Of a DNA stretch of 7,409 nucleotides, positions 1 through 6,525 are shown one piece after another. Source of the DNA: JAICYJ01 sp035473255 (GTDB taxonomy: Bacteria; Actinomycetota; Thermoleophilia; Gaiellales; JAICJC01); the NCBI GenBank assembly GCA_035473255.1, contig DATIOK010000172.1, forward strand, positions 1 to 7,409, written 5' to 3'. Made by a program: the position numbers and the translations under genes. Each line of letters opens with the position of its first letter. The first letter of the stretch is position 1. The notes under the pieces were generated by a model, which did not search any database, had not been told where the DNA came from, and worked only from the letters and a program-made list of their open reading frames with translations.

Positions 1-134
1 AGCGGCTTTGAGGGCGGAACCTTTCCGTGACTCGATGTCAACGCCACCGCAGTCACGCTCACCGCTCCCAGCATCACCAGTGCCAGACCTGCCCAGCCCA
101 GCAACCGCACCGATGATCGCTTGCCCATCCGCAT
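1..134 (-). CDS. N-terminus of exported or membrane-anchored protein (partial, runs off left edge)
   Basis: On the minus strand an ATG at 134 opens a frame that stays open to the window edge (44 codons plus two bases). The peptide starts MRMGKRSSVR, a basic n-region. A hydrophobic stretch follows at about residues 11-32 (LLGWAGLALVMLGAVSVTAV and on), then a polar TSSHGKVPPS segment. That is the shape of a Sec signal peptide or a single N-terminal membrane anchor; there is no lipobox cysteine in the visible part. A strong Shine-Dalgarno sequence, GGGAGGAA (plus coordinates 141-148), lies 6-8 nt upstream of the ATG, which supports this start; a second in-frame ATG at 128 is less well spaced. 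It is transcribed divergently from the SHOCT membrane protein at 323. The mature domain lies outside the window, so no function can be given. Confidence 0.72.
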   Translation of the reverse strand, partial: MRMGKRSSVRLLGWAGLALVMLGAVSVTAVALTSSHGKVPPSKP

Positions 135-322
135 CTCCGCTTCCTCCCAGTGTGTACCAACACAGCGTAGCGCTTCAACATGAGAGTCCGTTTACCTAGG
201 GGTGCCTCCTCACATCTGTGCGGTCGTCCGATTTCGGAGGATGCGGCGCAGTCCCGACTCCGTGGGCTCCCAGCCGATAGCATGGCCGTGGCAATAGACC
301 TACAAAGGACGGGGCGGACAAC
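135..322. promoter_or_regulatory. Divergent intergenic region with putative promoters both ways
   Basis: This 188-bp gap separates the left-edge gene from the SHOCT operon and is visibly richer in A/T than the coding regions. For the plus-strand operon, a TAGCAT box at 278-283 matches the TANNNT -10 pattern and would start transcription near 290, leaving a leader that carries AAAGGAC (304-310) as a modest ribosome binding site about 12 nt before the GTG. For the minus gene, TACGCT (plus 164-169) is one -10 candidate. An alternative pairs TTGAAG (plus 173-178) with TACACA (plus 151-156). No convincing -35 stands out in either direction. A small inverted repeat TGTGT-ACCA-ACACA lies at 151-164. 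All promoter calls are by eye. Confidence 0.4.
141..148 (-). promoter_or_regulatory. Shine-Dalgarno of the left-edge gene
   Basis: The minus strand reads GGGAGGAA here, with the GGAGG core 8 nt from the ATG at 134. It is the best ribosome binding site in the window and decides the start of the partial left gene. Most other first genes here have weak or no such motif. Confidence 0.75.
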
Positions 323-1669
323 GTGAGCAGCGATCAGCCGGTGGAGGGTGAAGCGGCCGAGAACGCCGAGCAACAGGCAACGCGGAAGGCATCCCGTCGC
401 CGGCGATGGATGGTCGGCAGCCTGATCGCCGCGGCATCGCTTGTGCTGATCCTGTCGGTGCTGGCGCTGTGGATCCGGCGCGTGGTGCTCGACTCCGACG
501 GCTACAACGCCACCACCACCCAGCTGCTGCAACAGCCCGAGATCCAGCAGGCGCTGGCCACGAACCTGGTCGACCAGCTCTATGCGAACGTCGACGTCGC
601 CACTCAGATCAAGCCGCTGTTGCCCACGCAGGCACAGCCGCTGGCCGCGCCGGCCGCGGCCGCGCTGCGCGACTACGCCTACCGCGCCGCCGCTCGCCTG
701 CTCGCCTCAGACCGCGCCCAGCAGGCGTGGATCAAGGCGAACGAGGTCGCCCACGCGCAGCTGGTGCTGGTGCTGGACGGCGGCGGGAGCCGCCTGAAGA
801 CGGGGGGCGGCGAGGTCGCGATCAACACCAGCGGCCTCGAGCAGAACCTGGCCAGCCGCCTGGGGCTGAGCCCGACCACGAGCATCGCCGGCGGAAAGAT
901 CGTGATCTTCACGTCCAACCAGCTATCGCTGGTGCAGACGCTCGCACACTGGCTGAAGGTGCTGGCCTGGGTGCTGCCGTTCGTCTCGTTGGCGCTGTAC
1001 GCCCTGGCGGTGTACCTGGCGACCGGCTACCGGCGCCGGGCCGTCCGCAACTGCGGGATCGGCATCATCGCCGCCGGCGTGATCCTCGTGCTCGGACGCA
1101 CGGTCGGCGGCAACCTGCTGGTCGACAACCTCGTCAAGCTGCCGGAGAACCGGCCGGCTGCAAACGCGGCCTGGGACGTCATCACCGGCCTGCTCAAGGA
1201 CACCACCCGCACGGTGATCGCGGTCGGCTTCATCGCCGTGATCTGGGCCTGGGTCTCGGGCGAGGGCGAGCGGCCGGTCGCGATCAGGCGCGCGTTCGCG
1301 CCACACGCACGTGACCACGCCGGCCAGGTCTGGGTCGCCTTCGCCGCGGTCGTCCTGTTCCTGATCTGGTGGGCGCCGACGCAGGCGTTTCGCCGCCCGG
1401 TGCCGGCGCTGGTGATGATCGTGCTGGCCGGCATCGGCCTGGAGGCGATACGGCGGCAGTCGGTGAAGGAGTTCCCCGACGCCGAGAGCGGCGAGGTGGT
1501 GGCGGCTGTGAGGTCGAAGCTGTCGCGGTCGCAGCAGGCCGCGATCACGACCGGGCCGTCGGCGGCCGAGTCACCGGTTGACCAGCTGGAGCGCCTGTCT
1601 ACGCTGCACGACCAGGGCGCGCTCACCGATCAGGAGTTCCAGGCCATGAAATCCTCGCTGTTGCCGTGA
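323..1669 (+). CDS. Six-TM membrane protein with C-terminal SHOCT domain
   Basis: The 448-residue product starts at a GTG; the in-frame stop TAG at 278 and AAAGGAC at 304-310 leave little choice of start. Predicted layout: acidic then basic cytoplasmic tail (1-29, ending RKASRRRR), TM1 about 30-52, and a long, probably extracytoplasmic, region at about 53-205 rich in Ala/Gln. TM2 is about 211-234, TM3 243-264, TM4 294-312, TM5 334-350 and TM6 358-374. A soluble tail ends in a SHOCT-type motif (about 419-447, with PVDQLERLSTLHDQGALTDQ and EFQAMKSSLL). SHOCT is a short C-terminal helical hairpin found on many bacterial membrane and soluble proteins and thought to mediate oligomerisation. Actinobacterial proteins with the TM1-LDSDGY-type loop followed by paired TMs are known only as uncharacterised integral membrane proteins. 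Its stop overlaps the start of the next gene, so the two are probably co-transcribed and translationally coupled. Biochemical role unknown. Confidence 0.88.
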   Translation: MSSDQPVEGEAAENAEQQATRKASRRRRWMVGSLIAAASLVLILSVLALWIRRVVLDSDGYNATTTQLLQQPEIQQALATNLVDQLYANVDVATQIKPLLPTQAQPLAAPAAAALRDYAYRAAARLLASDRAQQAWIKANEVAHAQLVLVLDGGGSRLKTGGGEVAINTSGLEQNLASRLGLSPTTSIAGGKIVIFTSNQLSLVQTLAHWLKVLAWVLPFVSLALYALAVYLATGYRRRAVRNCGIGIIAAGVILVLGRTVGGNLLVDNLVKLPENRPAANAAWDVITGLLKDTTRTVIAVGFIAVIWAWVSGEGERPVAIRRAFAPHARDHAGQVWVAFAAVVLFLIWWAPTQAFRRPVPALVMIVLAGIGLEAIRRQSVKEFPDAESGEVVAAVRSKLSRSQQAAITTGPSAAESPVDQLERLSTLHDQGALTDQEFQAMKSSLLP

Positions 1670-2733
1670 CCTCCGAGCCGCCCGTCGTGGGCGAGCCGCA
1701 GCAGCCGGAGCAGGACCAGAAGTCGCTCGTGCGCAGATTCGGCCCGGCCGTGGTCGGCATCGCCGCGATCCTGCTGGTGTTCCTGGTGCTGCTGCCCCGG
1801 ATCGCCAACTACTCCGACGTATGGGACGTGGTGACCGGCCTCAGCAACCAGGCGCTGGTGGCACTGGCGGTGGCCACGGCCATCAACGTGGCCACCTACG
1901 GTCCGCCGTGGATGGCGGCACTGCCGGGGCTCAACTACCGCCAGTCGATGGTGCTGACCCAGACCTCGACGGCGATCTCGATCGCCGTGCCGGGTGGCGA
2001 CGCCGTCGGCCTGGCCGCGTCCTACGCGATGCTGCGCAGCTGGAGATACCGGTCGAATGCGATCGCCGTGGCCGTGGTGGTGACCGGCGCCTGGAACCAG
2101 ATCGTGAACGTGACGCTGCCGATGGTGGCCCTGGCGCTGCTGCTGCTGACCGGCGGTACCAGCACGTTGCTGCTGACGGCCGGGCTGATCGGCATGGGCG
2201 TGATCGTGTTCCTGGCGACGGCGCTGGTGCTGGCGTTCCGCGGCGACGAGCAGGCGCAGGTCTGGGGAGACCGCGCGCAGCGCGTCGCCAACTGGGCGCT
2301 GCGGCTGCTGCGCCGTACGCCACGCGCGGACTGGGGTGCCGCGATGGTGCGCTTCCGGGGCGAGACGGTCGAGCTGCTGTCGCGCCGCTGGCACGTGATC
2401 ACGCTGGCCGCGTTCGCAGGACACCTGACGGTATTCGGCGTGCTGCTGGTGTGCCTGCGCGCGACCGGCGTGCCAGCATCCGAGGTGACCTGGGTTGAAG
2501 CGATGGCGGCCTGGGGTCTGGTGCGCTTGCTGACCGCGGTCCCGATCACGCCGGGCGGCGTCGGCATCGTCGAGCTGGGCCTGTCCTCCGCGCTGGTCGG
2601 CTTCGGCGCCGGCAACGCGGAGGCGGTTGCGGCGGTGCTGCTCTACCGCGTCTTGACGGTGGTGCCGACGCTGGTGCTGGGGGCGGCGCTGGGGCTCACG
2701 TGGCGGAGGCATCGGGCGCCGGAGCCGGCGTGA
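1666..2733 (+). CDS. UPF0104 / LPG-synthase-TM-like integral membrane protein (flippase-like)
   Basis: This 355-residue polytopic membrane protein starts at the GTG at 1666, which overlaps the upstream TGA (GTGA, 4-nt overlap), the classic arrangement for translational coupling. After a polar N-terminal tail (1-25) it has about seven to nine hydrophobic segments. It resembles the LPG_synthase_TM family (the membrane part of MprF, often annotated 'flippase-like'). Two signatures support this. Residues 103-121 carry AISIAVPGGDAVGLAASYAM. Residues 291-312 carry AVPITPGGVGIVELGLSSAL followed by VG, the family's characteristic Pro-Gly-Gly...Gly...Glu segment. No soluble lysyl-transferase (GNAT-like) domain follows, so it cannot be a complete MprF. 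It probably handles or translocates a lipid or lipid-linked substrate in the cytoplasmic membrane, but the substrate is unknown. Its 3' end overlaps the convergent phosphodiesterase gene by 38 bp. Confidence 0.88.
   Translation: MTSEPPVVGEPQQPEQDQKSLVRRFGPAVVGIAAILLVFLVLLPRIANYSDVWDVVTGLSNQALVALAVATAINVATYGPPWMAALPGLNYRQSMVLTQTSTAISIAVPGGDAVGLAASYAMLRSWRYRSNAIAVAVVVTGAWNQIVNVTLPMVALALLLLTGGTSTLLLTAGLIGMGVIVFLATALVLAFRGDEQAQVWGDRAQRVANWALRLLRRTPRADWGAAMVRFRGETVELLSRRWHVITLAAFAGHLTVFGVLLVCLRATGVPASEVTWVEAMAAWGLVRLLTAVPITPGGVGIVELGLSSALVGFGAGNAEAVAAVLLYRVLTVVPTLVLGAALGLTWRRHRAPEPA
2696..2733. other. 38-bp tail-to-tail overlap of convergent genes
   Basis: The last codons of the plus-strand UPF0104 gene (stop TGA 2731-2733) and of the minus-strand phosphodiesterase gene (stop TGA, plus TCA at 2696-2698) share these 38 bp in different frames. 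There is no intergenic space and no stem-loop with a T-run around it, so transcription from each side probably reads into the other gene as antisense. Confidence 0.85.
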
Positions 2734-4732
2734 CCGTCGCCTCGGGCACGAACTCCCCCTGCAGGTCGCGGCGCCAGCCGGACAGGATCTCGTGCACCCG
2801 CGCGGCGCCCAGGATCGGCTGCTGCGGGGCGGCCAGCTCGACCGGGTAGAGGATGAACGGCCGCGTCTGCGGGCCGCCCAGCCCGCCATGGAAGCTGATC
2901 AGCTCCTCGAACGCGCAGCCCTGCTCGAGGTCTGGGCTGTAGAAGCTGCCGATCATGATGTCGGCCACGTTGGAGAAGCCATCGGTGCGGGCCAGATGCT
3001 GCGCCGCCTCCGGCGCGAACGGCGCCAGCGGATCGTCGCCCTCGACCGCGCCCGACACCAGGTCGCGGCTGCCGGTCGCGCCCAGCACCACCGGGCCGGT
3101 GGCAGCTCGTACCAGCAGCCAGCCGACGTGGGGATGCGCGCGCAGGGCCGGGATCAGGCGCGGGTGTTCCGCGTTGATCTGCTCGAGCGTCAGCCGCTCG
3201 GGGTGGTTCATCAGGTACAGCAGGCCGAGGTTGCCCGACCCGAGCACGATCACGTCCTGGCCCTCGGGCCTGCTCTCGTCCGCGTCCGGGTCCTTGGCAT
3301 CGCGGCCGGTGGCCTCGGTCAGCGCGTGGCCGACCATCGCCTGGGCCTCCTCGGCACCCGACATCTCGCCGACCGAGCCACTCTCCAGCGAGCGGCGCAC
3401 GAGGTCGTCCAGCCCGTAGCCGTTGCGCTGGCGGAAGGTGGCGCCCTGCGTCTGGCCGTGGTCGGAGAGCACCACGATCCGGTAGGGGCGCGGCGCGTAC
3501 CGGCATGCCCGCATGATCCGCCCGAACTGCTCGTCGAGCTTGCGCAGCGCTTCCAGCGTGTCGGCCCGCTCCAGGCCGGAGTGGTGTGCGACCTCGTCGT
3601 AGCTCGAGAACGTGGCGTAGACGGCGGCGCGCCCTTGCATCATGTCCGAGAGCACGCCGTGCACGATCAGGTCGCGCACGACCACGCACATCCCGGCCCG
3701 GATGAACGGGTACTTGCCGCCCCGGTGCCCCCGCGGTTGCACGTCGCGGCGGATGCCGCGAATGGCGGCCACCCACTCCAGGCCCACCTCGAAGAAGAAC
3801 AGCACCAGCACGCGGGTGACGTTGAACCCGTTCGCGAAGAAGCTGCGGTACCCAGGGTTCGCCGTCTTCTCAGCGCTCAGCCTGCTGACGGTCAGGATCG
3901 TCGCGTCGGCCTCGCCCGAGAACAGGTTGCCGCGGCTAGCGCCGCCGCCCACCAGCAGGCCGACGCCGGTGGCCAGGCGCTGCTCCATTTCCGCGCAGTC
4001 GTCCGGTCCGGAGCAGGCGACAACACGGCCGGTGCTCTTTTCGACCCAGCGAAAGGCCGGGATGTCCTGGTTCGATCCCAGCAGGATGCCGGCCTGGCTG
4101 GCACCGGTTTGCGACGAGAGGTCGGTCTGCCACTCCACCATGTGGTGCGAGCCCTCGGTCAGCCAGCGTGCCATCTCCGGCGCGTTTCCGTCGCGCATCG
4201 CCCTCTGCAGAACCGGCAGCCCCAGCCCGTCGATCTCGAGGTAGATCACGCCCGGCACGTCGGTGCGCTGGACGTTGCCGGTGCGCCGCGCGATCCGCTG
4301 GGTGACGCGCAGAGTGTACTCATCGTCGTCGTCCATCCCGGCCAGGATCGTGATCACCATCGCCGCCGCGGCCGCCAGCAGCGACACCGCCAGTGCCCGG
4401 CCGAGGCCGGGGACGTTCATCGCTCCAGGGAATGCGTCTGACGCAACGAGCAGCAAGGCCGCGTCCGCGAACAGGATCAGCAGGAAGCTCGAGATCAGGG
4501 TGAACGGCAGCCGCAGCGCCGCGATCACCGGCGGCACGATCGCGTTCAGGATGGCGATCAGGGCGGCGATGCCAAGGGCGCCCCAGAACCCCGAGACCGT
4601 CACGTTCGGCACGACCAGCGCGGCGAACAGCAGCGAGAGTGCCGAGATCACCCAGCTCACGACCAGACGCAGCGGGCGCAGCTGCGGACGCTCGGGGTGC
4701 CACCGCATGGTGGACTGTGAGGCGGCGCTCAT
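2696..4732 (-). CDS. Membrane-anchored alkaline-phosphatase-superfamily phosphodiesterase with N-terminal holin-IV-type domain
   Basis: This 678-residue protein starts at the ATG at 4732. Residues 22-131 form four hydrophobic helices with an internal duplication (VVPNVTVSGFWGAL near 40-53 and AFPGAMNVPGLGRAL near 100-114), typical of the 'mycobacterial 4-TMS phage holin, superfamily IV' family (PF04020). Despite the name, this is a common chromosomal membrane domain. After an acidic DDDDE (134-138), residues about 160-630 form a type I phosphodiesterase/nucleotide pyrophosphatase domain. Visible active-site candidates are D168 in LEIDG, T209 in SSQTGASQAG as the nucleophile (S207 also possible), D379 and H383 in SYDEVAHHSG, D424-H425 in LSDHG, and H615 in SFHGGLGG. 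This full two-metal set predicts an active phosphoryl-ester hydrolase; the substrate is unknown. A GGGASRGNLFSGEA stretch (262-275) fits homologous actinobacterial fusions. The gene is divergent from a second LPG-synthase-TM-like gene and convergent with the first, which suggests a lipid or envelope role. An Ala/Pro-rich tail (664-678) ends the protein. Confidence 0.9.
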   Translation of the reverse strand: MSAASQSTMRWHPERPQLRPLRLVVSWVISALSLLFAALVVPNVTVSGFWGALGIAALIAILNAIVPPVIAALRLPFTLISSFLLILFADAALLLVASDAFPGAMNVPGLGRALAVSLLAAAAAMVITILAGMDDDDEYTLRVTQRIARRTGNVQRTDVPGVIYLEIDGLGLPVLQRAMRDGNAPEMARWLTEGSHHMVEWQTDLSSQTGASQAGILLGSNQDIPAFRWVEKSTGRVVACSGPDDCAEMEQRLATGVGLLVGGGASRGNLFSGEADATILTVSRLSAEKTANPGYRSFFANGFNVTRVLVLFFFEVGLEWVAAIRGIRRDVQPRGHRGGKYPFIRAGMCVVVRDLIVHGVLSDMMQGRAAVYATFSSYDEVAHHSGLERADTLEALRKLDEQFGRIMRACRYAPRPYRIVVLSDHGQTQGATFRQRNGYGLDDLVRRSLESGSVGEMSGAEEAQAMVGHALTEATGRDAKDPDADESRPEGQDVIVLGSGNLGLLYLMNHPERLTLEQINAEHPRLIPALRAHPHVGWLLVRAATGPVVLGATGSRDLVSGAVEGDDPLAPFAPEAAQHLARTDGFSNVADIMIGSFYSPDLEQGCAFEELISFHGGLGGPQTRPFILYPVELAAPQQPILGAARVHEILSGWRRDLQGEFVPEATVTPAPAPDASAT

Positions 4733-4739
4733 TGGGCAA

Positions 4740-4745
4740 ACCCTA
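4740..4745 (-). promoter_or_regulatory. Putative -10 box (TAGGGT) of the phosphodiesterase gene, leaderless type
   Basis: The minus strand reads TAGGGT, a TANNNT match, then exactly 7 nt, then the ATG at 4732. That spacing would place the transcription start at or within a base or two of the ATG, so the mRNA would be leaderless. No Shine-Dalgarno is visible before this ATG (the preceding bases are TTGCCCA), which agrees. No clear -35 is seen. Confidence 0.5.
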
Positions 4746-4779
4746 TGCGACCCGAAGCCATGACGACGGATGCTCGGAG

Positions 4780-4785
4780 TAGCCT
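4780..4785 (+). promoter_or_regulatory. Putative -10 box (TAGCCT) of the second flippase-like gene, leaderless type
   Basis: TAGCCT fits TANNNT and is followed by 6 nt and then the GTG at 4792, the spacing of a leaderless promoter. The same short region contains CGGAGT (4775-4780), which could instead serve as a Shine-Dalgarno about 11 nt upstream, so the two readings compete. The promoter would be back-to-back with the one at 4740-4745 inside a 59-bp gap. Confidence 0.42.
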
Positions 4786-4791
4786 TGCATC

Positions 4792-5754
4792 GTGGCCGAC
4801 TGGCTCAACCAGTTGTGGGACACCCTGAAAGCGGTCTCGCTGCCGCTGGTGGTGCTGGGCCTGAGCTTCCAGCTGCTGCAGACGCTGTTCATCTCGCTGG
4901 CGTGGCGCAACATCCTGCGCGCCGCCTATCCCAAGTCGGTGCTGCCCTACCGCGAGGTGCTGAGCTACTACGCCGGCGGCGCCGGCCTCAACGCGATCCT
5001 GCCGGCGTCCGCCGGCACGGTGGCGATGCTGGGCCTGTACCGCAGCGCCATCGCCGGGTCGACCGTGGCCGGCCTGGTGGGCGCGACGCTCGTGCAGAAC
5101 ATCTTCTTCGTGGTGATGGCCGTCATCGTCTATGCATGGCTATTCCTGAGCGTGGCCGGCTCGTTCGACGTCAAGTTCGGCTGGTTCTCGGACCACGTTG
5201 GGCTGACGCTGATCATCCTCGTCGTCGGCACCGCGCTGATCGTCGTGGTCGGCAAGATCCTCTGGCACCGGCTGCACCACACCTGGGAGCAGGCCAAGGA
5301 CGGCGGCGGCATCCTCACCACGCCGGGCAAGTTCATGACGCAGGTGGTGCTGGTCGAGGCGGCGTCGTACGCCGCCCGGATGGGGGTGAACGCCACCTTC
5401 ATGTACGCCTATCACATTCCCGTGTCGCTGGAGAACATCTTCCTGATCGTGGCGGCGTCGTCGATCTCCTCCACGATCGCGATCGCGCCGGGCGCGGTCG
5501 GGTCGCAGACGGCGCTGATATCGGTGGTGCTGAACGGGGTGGCGCCGCAGAGCGTGATCACGGCCTACACGGTCGGCCAGGCGCTGATCACGACGGCGTG
5601 GAGCGTGGCGTTCGGCCTGACCATGCTGGCCGCCCAGATCGGGTGGAAGCAGACGCGAGGGCTGATCCACGTGCGCAAGAAGGAGGACGGCGAGAACGAC
5701 CCGCTGGCCGAGCCGGTTACGGCCGACGCCGGACCGCCCGACGCCGCGGGGTAG
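4792..5754 (+). CDS. Second UPF0104 / LPG-synthase-TM-like integral membrane protein
   Basis: This 320-residue polytopic membrane protein starts at the GTG at 4792 (MADWLNQLWDTLK). Hydrophobic segments lie near residues 14-36, 61-82, 88-120, 134-155, 182-206, 213-235 and 255-283, followed by a charged, Pro/Ala-rich cytoplasmic tail (285-320). Two family-type segments are present: LNAILPASAGTVAMLGLYRS (66-85) and IAPGAVGSQTALISVVLNGV (231-250). They sit at equivalent places to the two PGG-type segments of the protein at 1666-2733, so both belong to the same broad superfamily though they are clearly divergent. Here the second motif has Gln-Thr (GSQTA) where the other protein has Val-Glu (GIVEL). 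No soluble transferase domain is attached. It probably moves or binds a lipid or polyprenyl-linked molecule in the membrane; the substrate is unknown. It is divergent from the phosphodiesterase gene, and its stop lies 9 bp from the stop of the convergent DeoR-type regulator. Confidence 0.87.
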   Translation: MADWLNQLWDTLKAVSLPLVVLGLSFQLLQTLFISLAWRNILRAAYPKSVLPYREVLSYYAGGAGLNAILPASAGTVAMLGLYRSAIAGSTVAGLVGATLVQNIFFVVMAVIVYAWLFLSVAGSFDVKFGWFSDHVGLTLIILVVGTALIVVVGKILWHRLHHTWEQAKDGGGILTTPGKFMTQVVLVEAASYAARMGVNATFMYAYHIPVSLENIFLIVAASSISSTIAIAPGAVGSQTALISVVLNGVAPQSVITAYTVGQALITTAWSVAFGLTMLAAQIGWKQTRGLIHVRKKEDGENDPLAEPVTADAGPPDAAG

Positions 5755-5763
5755 CAGCCCGCC

Positions 5764-6522
5764 TCAGACGAGGGTGACGGTGGCGCCGGCCGCGCGCAGG
5801 GCGGCCACCTCGGAGCGGTCGGCGCCGGAGTCGCTGATCACCTCGTGCACTGCCTCCAGGCCGCAGATGCGGGCGAACGCGATCTGGCCGATCTTGGAGC
5901 TGTCGGCCACCACCACGACGCGGCGGGCACGGGCGATCAGCGCCCGGTTGGTGTGGGCCTCGACCTCGTGGTGGGTGGTGAGACCGGCGCCGGCGGCGAT
6001 GCCGTCCACGCCCACCAGCACGATGTCCAGGTACAGGCCGGACAGCGACGCCTCCGCCAGCGGCCCCACCAGCTCGTAGGACTCGGGGCGAGCCACGCCG
6101 CCGGTCACGACCAGCTTCAGGTTGGGGCGCACCGCCAGCTCGGAGGCGATGTTCAGGGAGTTGGTCACGACCGTCAGCCGCCGCCGGTCGGACAGCGCCC
6201 GGGCACACTCGGTTGTGGTGGTGCCGCCGGTCATGCCGATGGCGGCGCCCTCGGGTACGCGCTCGGCCGCCACCTGTGCGATCCGGGCCTTCTGCTCCTG
6301 GCGGCGGGCGCTGCGGTAGCGCAGCGGCAGCTCGAACAGGACGCCGTTTGCGATGGCGCCGCCGTGGGTGCGCGCCAGCAGCCGCTGCTGCTCGAGCAGC
6401 ACGAGGTCGCGCCGCACGGTGGCCGAGGAGACGCCCAGATCCGCGGCCAGGTCGCCGACTCCGACCGACCCGTTCGTGGACAGCTGCTCGACGATGCGGC
6501 TGAGACGTTCGGACTGGCGCAT
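5764..6522 (-). CDS. DeoR-family transcriptional regulator
   Basis: From the ATG at 6522 the product is 252 residues, the usual length of the family. Residues 1-57 are the DeoR-type winged helix-turn-helix: MRQSERLSRIVEQLSTNGSV, then the recognition region VSSATVRRDLVLLEQQRLLA and the wing RTHGGAI. Residues about 75-230 are the DeoRC sugar-phosphate sensor domain, related to ribose-5-phosphate isomerase and NagB. Signatures are GMTGGTTTTECARAL (96-110), VVTNSLNIASEL (118-129), VVTGG (138-142), DIVLVGVDGI (166-175) and VVVVADSSKIG (202-212). The frame opens farther upstream (ATG at 6609), but that would overlap the divergent gene and add 29 residues with no family counterpart, so 6522 is preferred. 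DeoR proteins usually repress a neighbouring sugar-catabolic operon and release DNA on binding a phosphorylated sugar. The divergent SIS-domain gene is the obvious target, with autoregulation likely. Confidence 0.94.
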   Translation of the reverse strand: MRQSERLSRIVEQLSTNGSVGVGDLAADLGVSSATVRRDLVLLEQQRLLARTHGGAIANGVLFELPLRYRSARRQEQKARIAQVAAERVPEGAAIGMTGGTTTTECARALSDRRRLTVVTNSLNIASELAVRPNLKLVVTGGVARPESYELVGPLAEASLSGLYLDIVLVGVDGIAAGAGLTTHHEVEAHTNRALIARARRVVVVADSSKIGQIAFARICGLEAVHEVISDSGADRSEVAALRAAGATVTLV

Positions 6523-6525
6523 TGC

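Noticed and set aside
207..240. Possible stem CCTCC...GGAGG in the left intergenic region as an RNA switch
   Set aside because: Only five pairs close a loop of more than 20 nt, there is no further complementarity or known riboswitch core, and the likely transcription start of the operon is downstream of it.
241..297. An 18-codon frame (MRRSPDSVGSQPIAWPWQ) directly after GGAGG, as an upstream leader peptide of the SHOCT operon
   Set aside because: GGAGG abuts the ATG with no spacer, which would not allow initiation, and the likely -10 box of the operon (278-283) lies inside it, so it would mostly not be transcribed.
74..532. A 152-codon minus-strand frame spanning the left intergenic region
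   Set aside because: It starts inside the SHOCT gene, has no ribosome binding site or recognisable domain, and overlaps the better supported signal-peptide gene at 1-134 in another frame.
1630..2889. A 419-codon open frame on the minus strand opposite the first flippase-like gene
   Set aside because: Its composition is Arg/Gln/His-rich low complexity, typical of the antisense frame of GC-rich DNA, and it conflicts with the well-supported plus-strand membrane protein and with the 3' end of the phosphodiesterase gene.
2792..4441. A 549-codon open frame on the plus strand opposite the phosphodiesterase gene
   Set aside because: It is rich in His/Arg/Ala/Gln with no hydrophobic or motif structure. 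The minus strand carries a clear membrane-plus-enzyme protein with all catalytic motifs; this is a high-GC antisense shadow.
4336..4669. Prophage or lysis cassette suggested by the holin-type domain
   Set aside because: The holin-IV family name is historical; the domain is widespread on chromosomes. It is fused to an enzyme, and no endolysin, capsid, integrase or attachment-site signal is present.
5755..5763. Terminator between the convergent second flippase-like and DeoR genes
   Set aside because: The gap is only 9 bp, and I see no stem-loop with a T-run in it or at the flanking gene ends.
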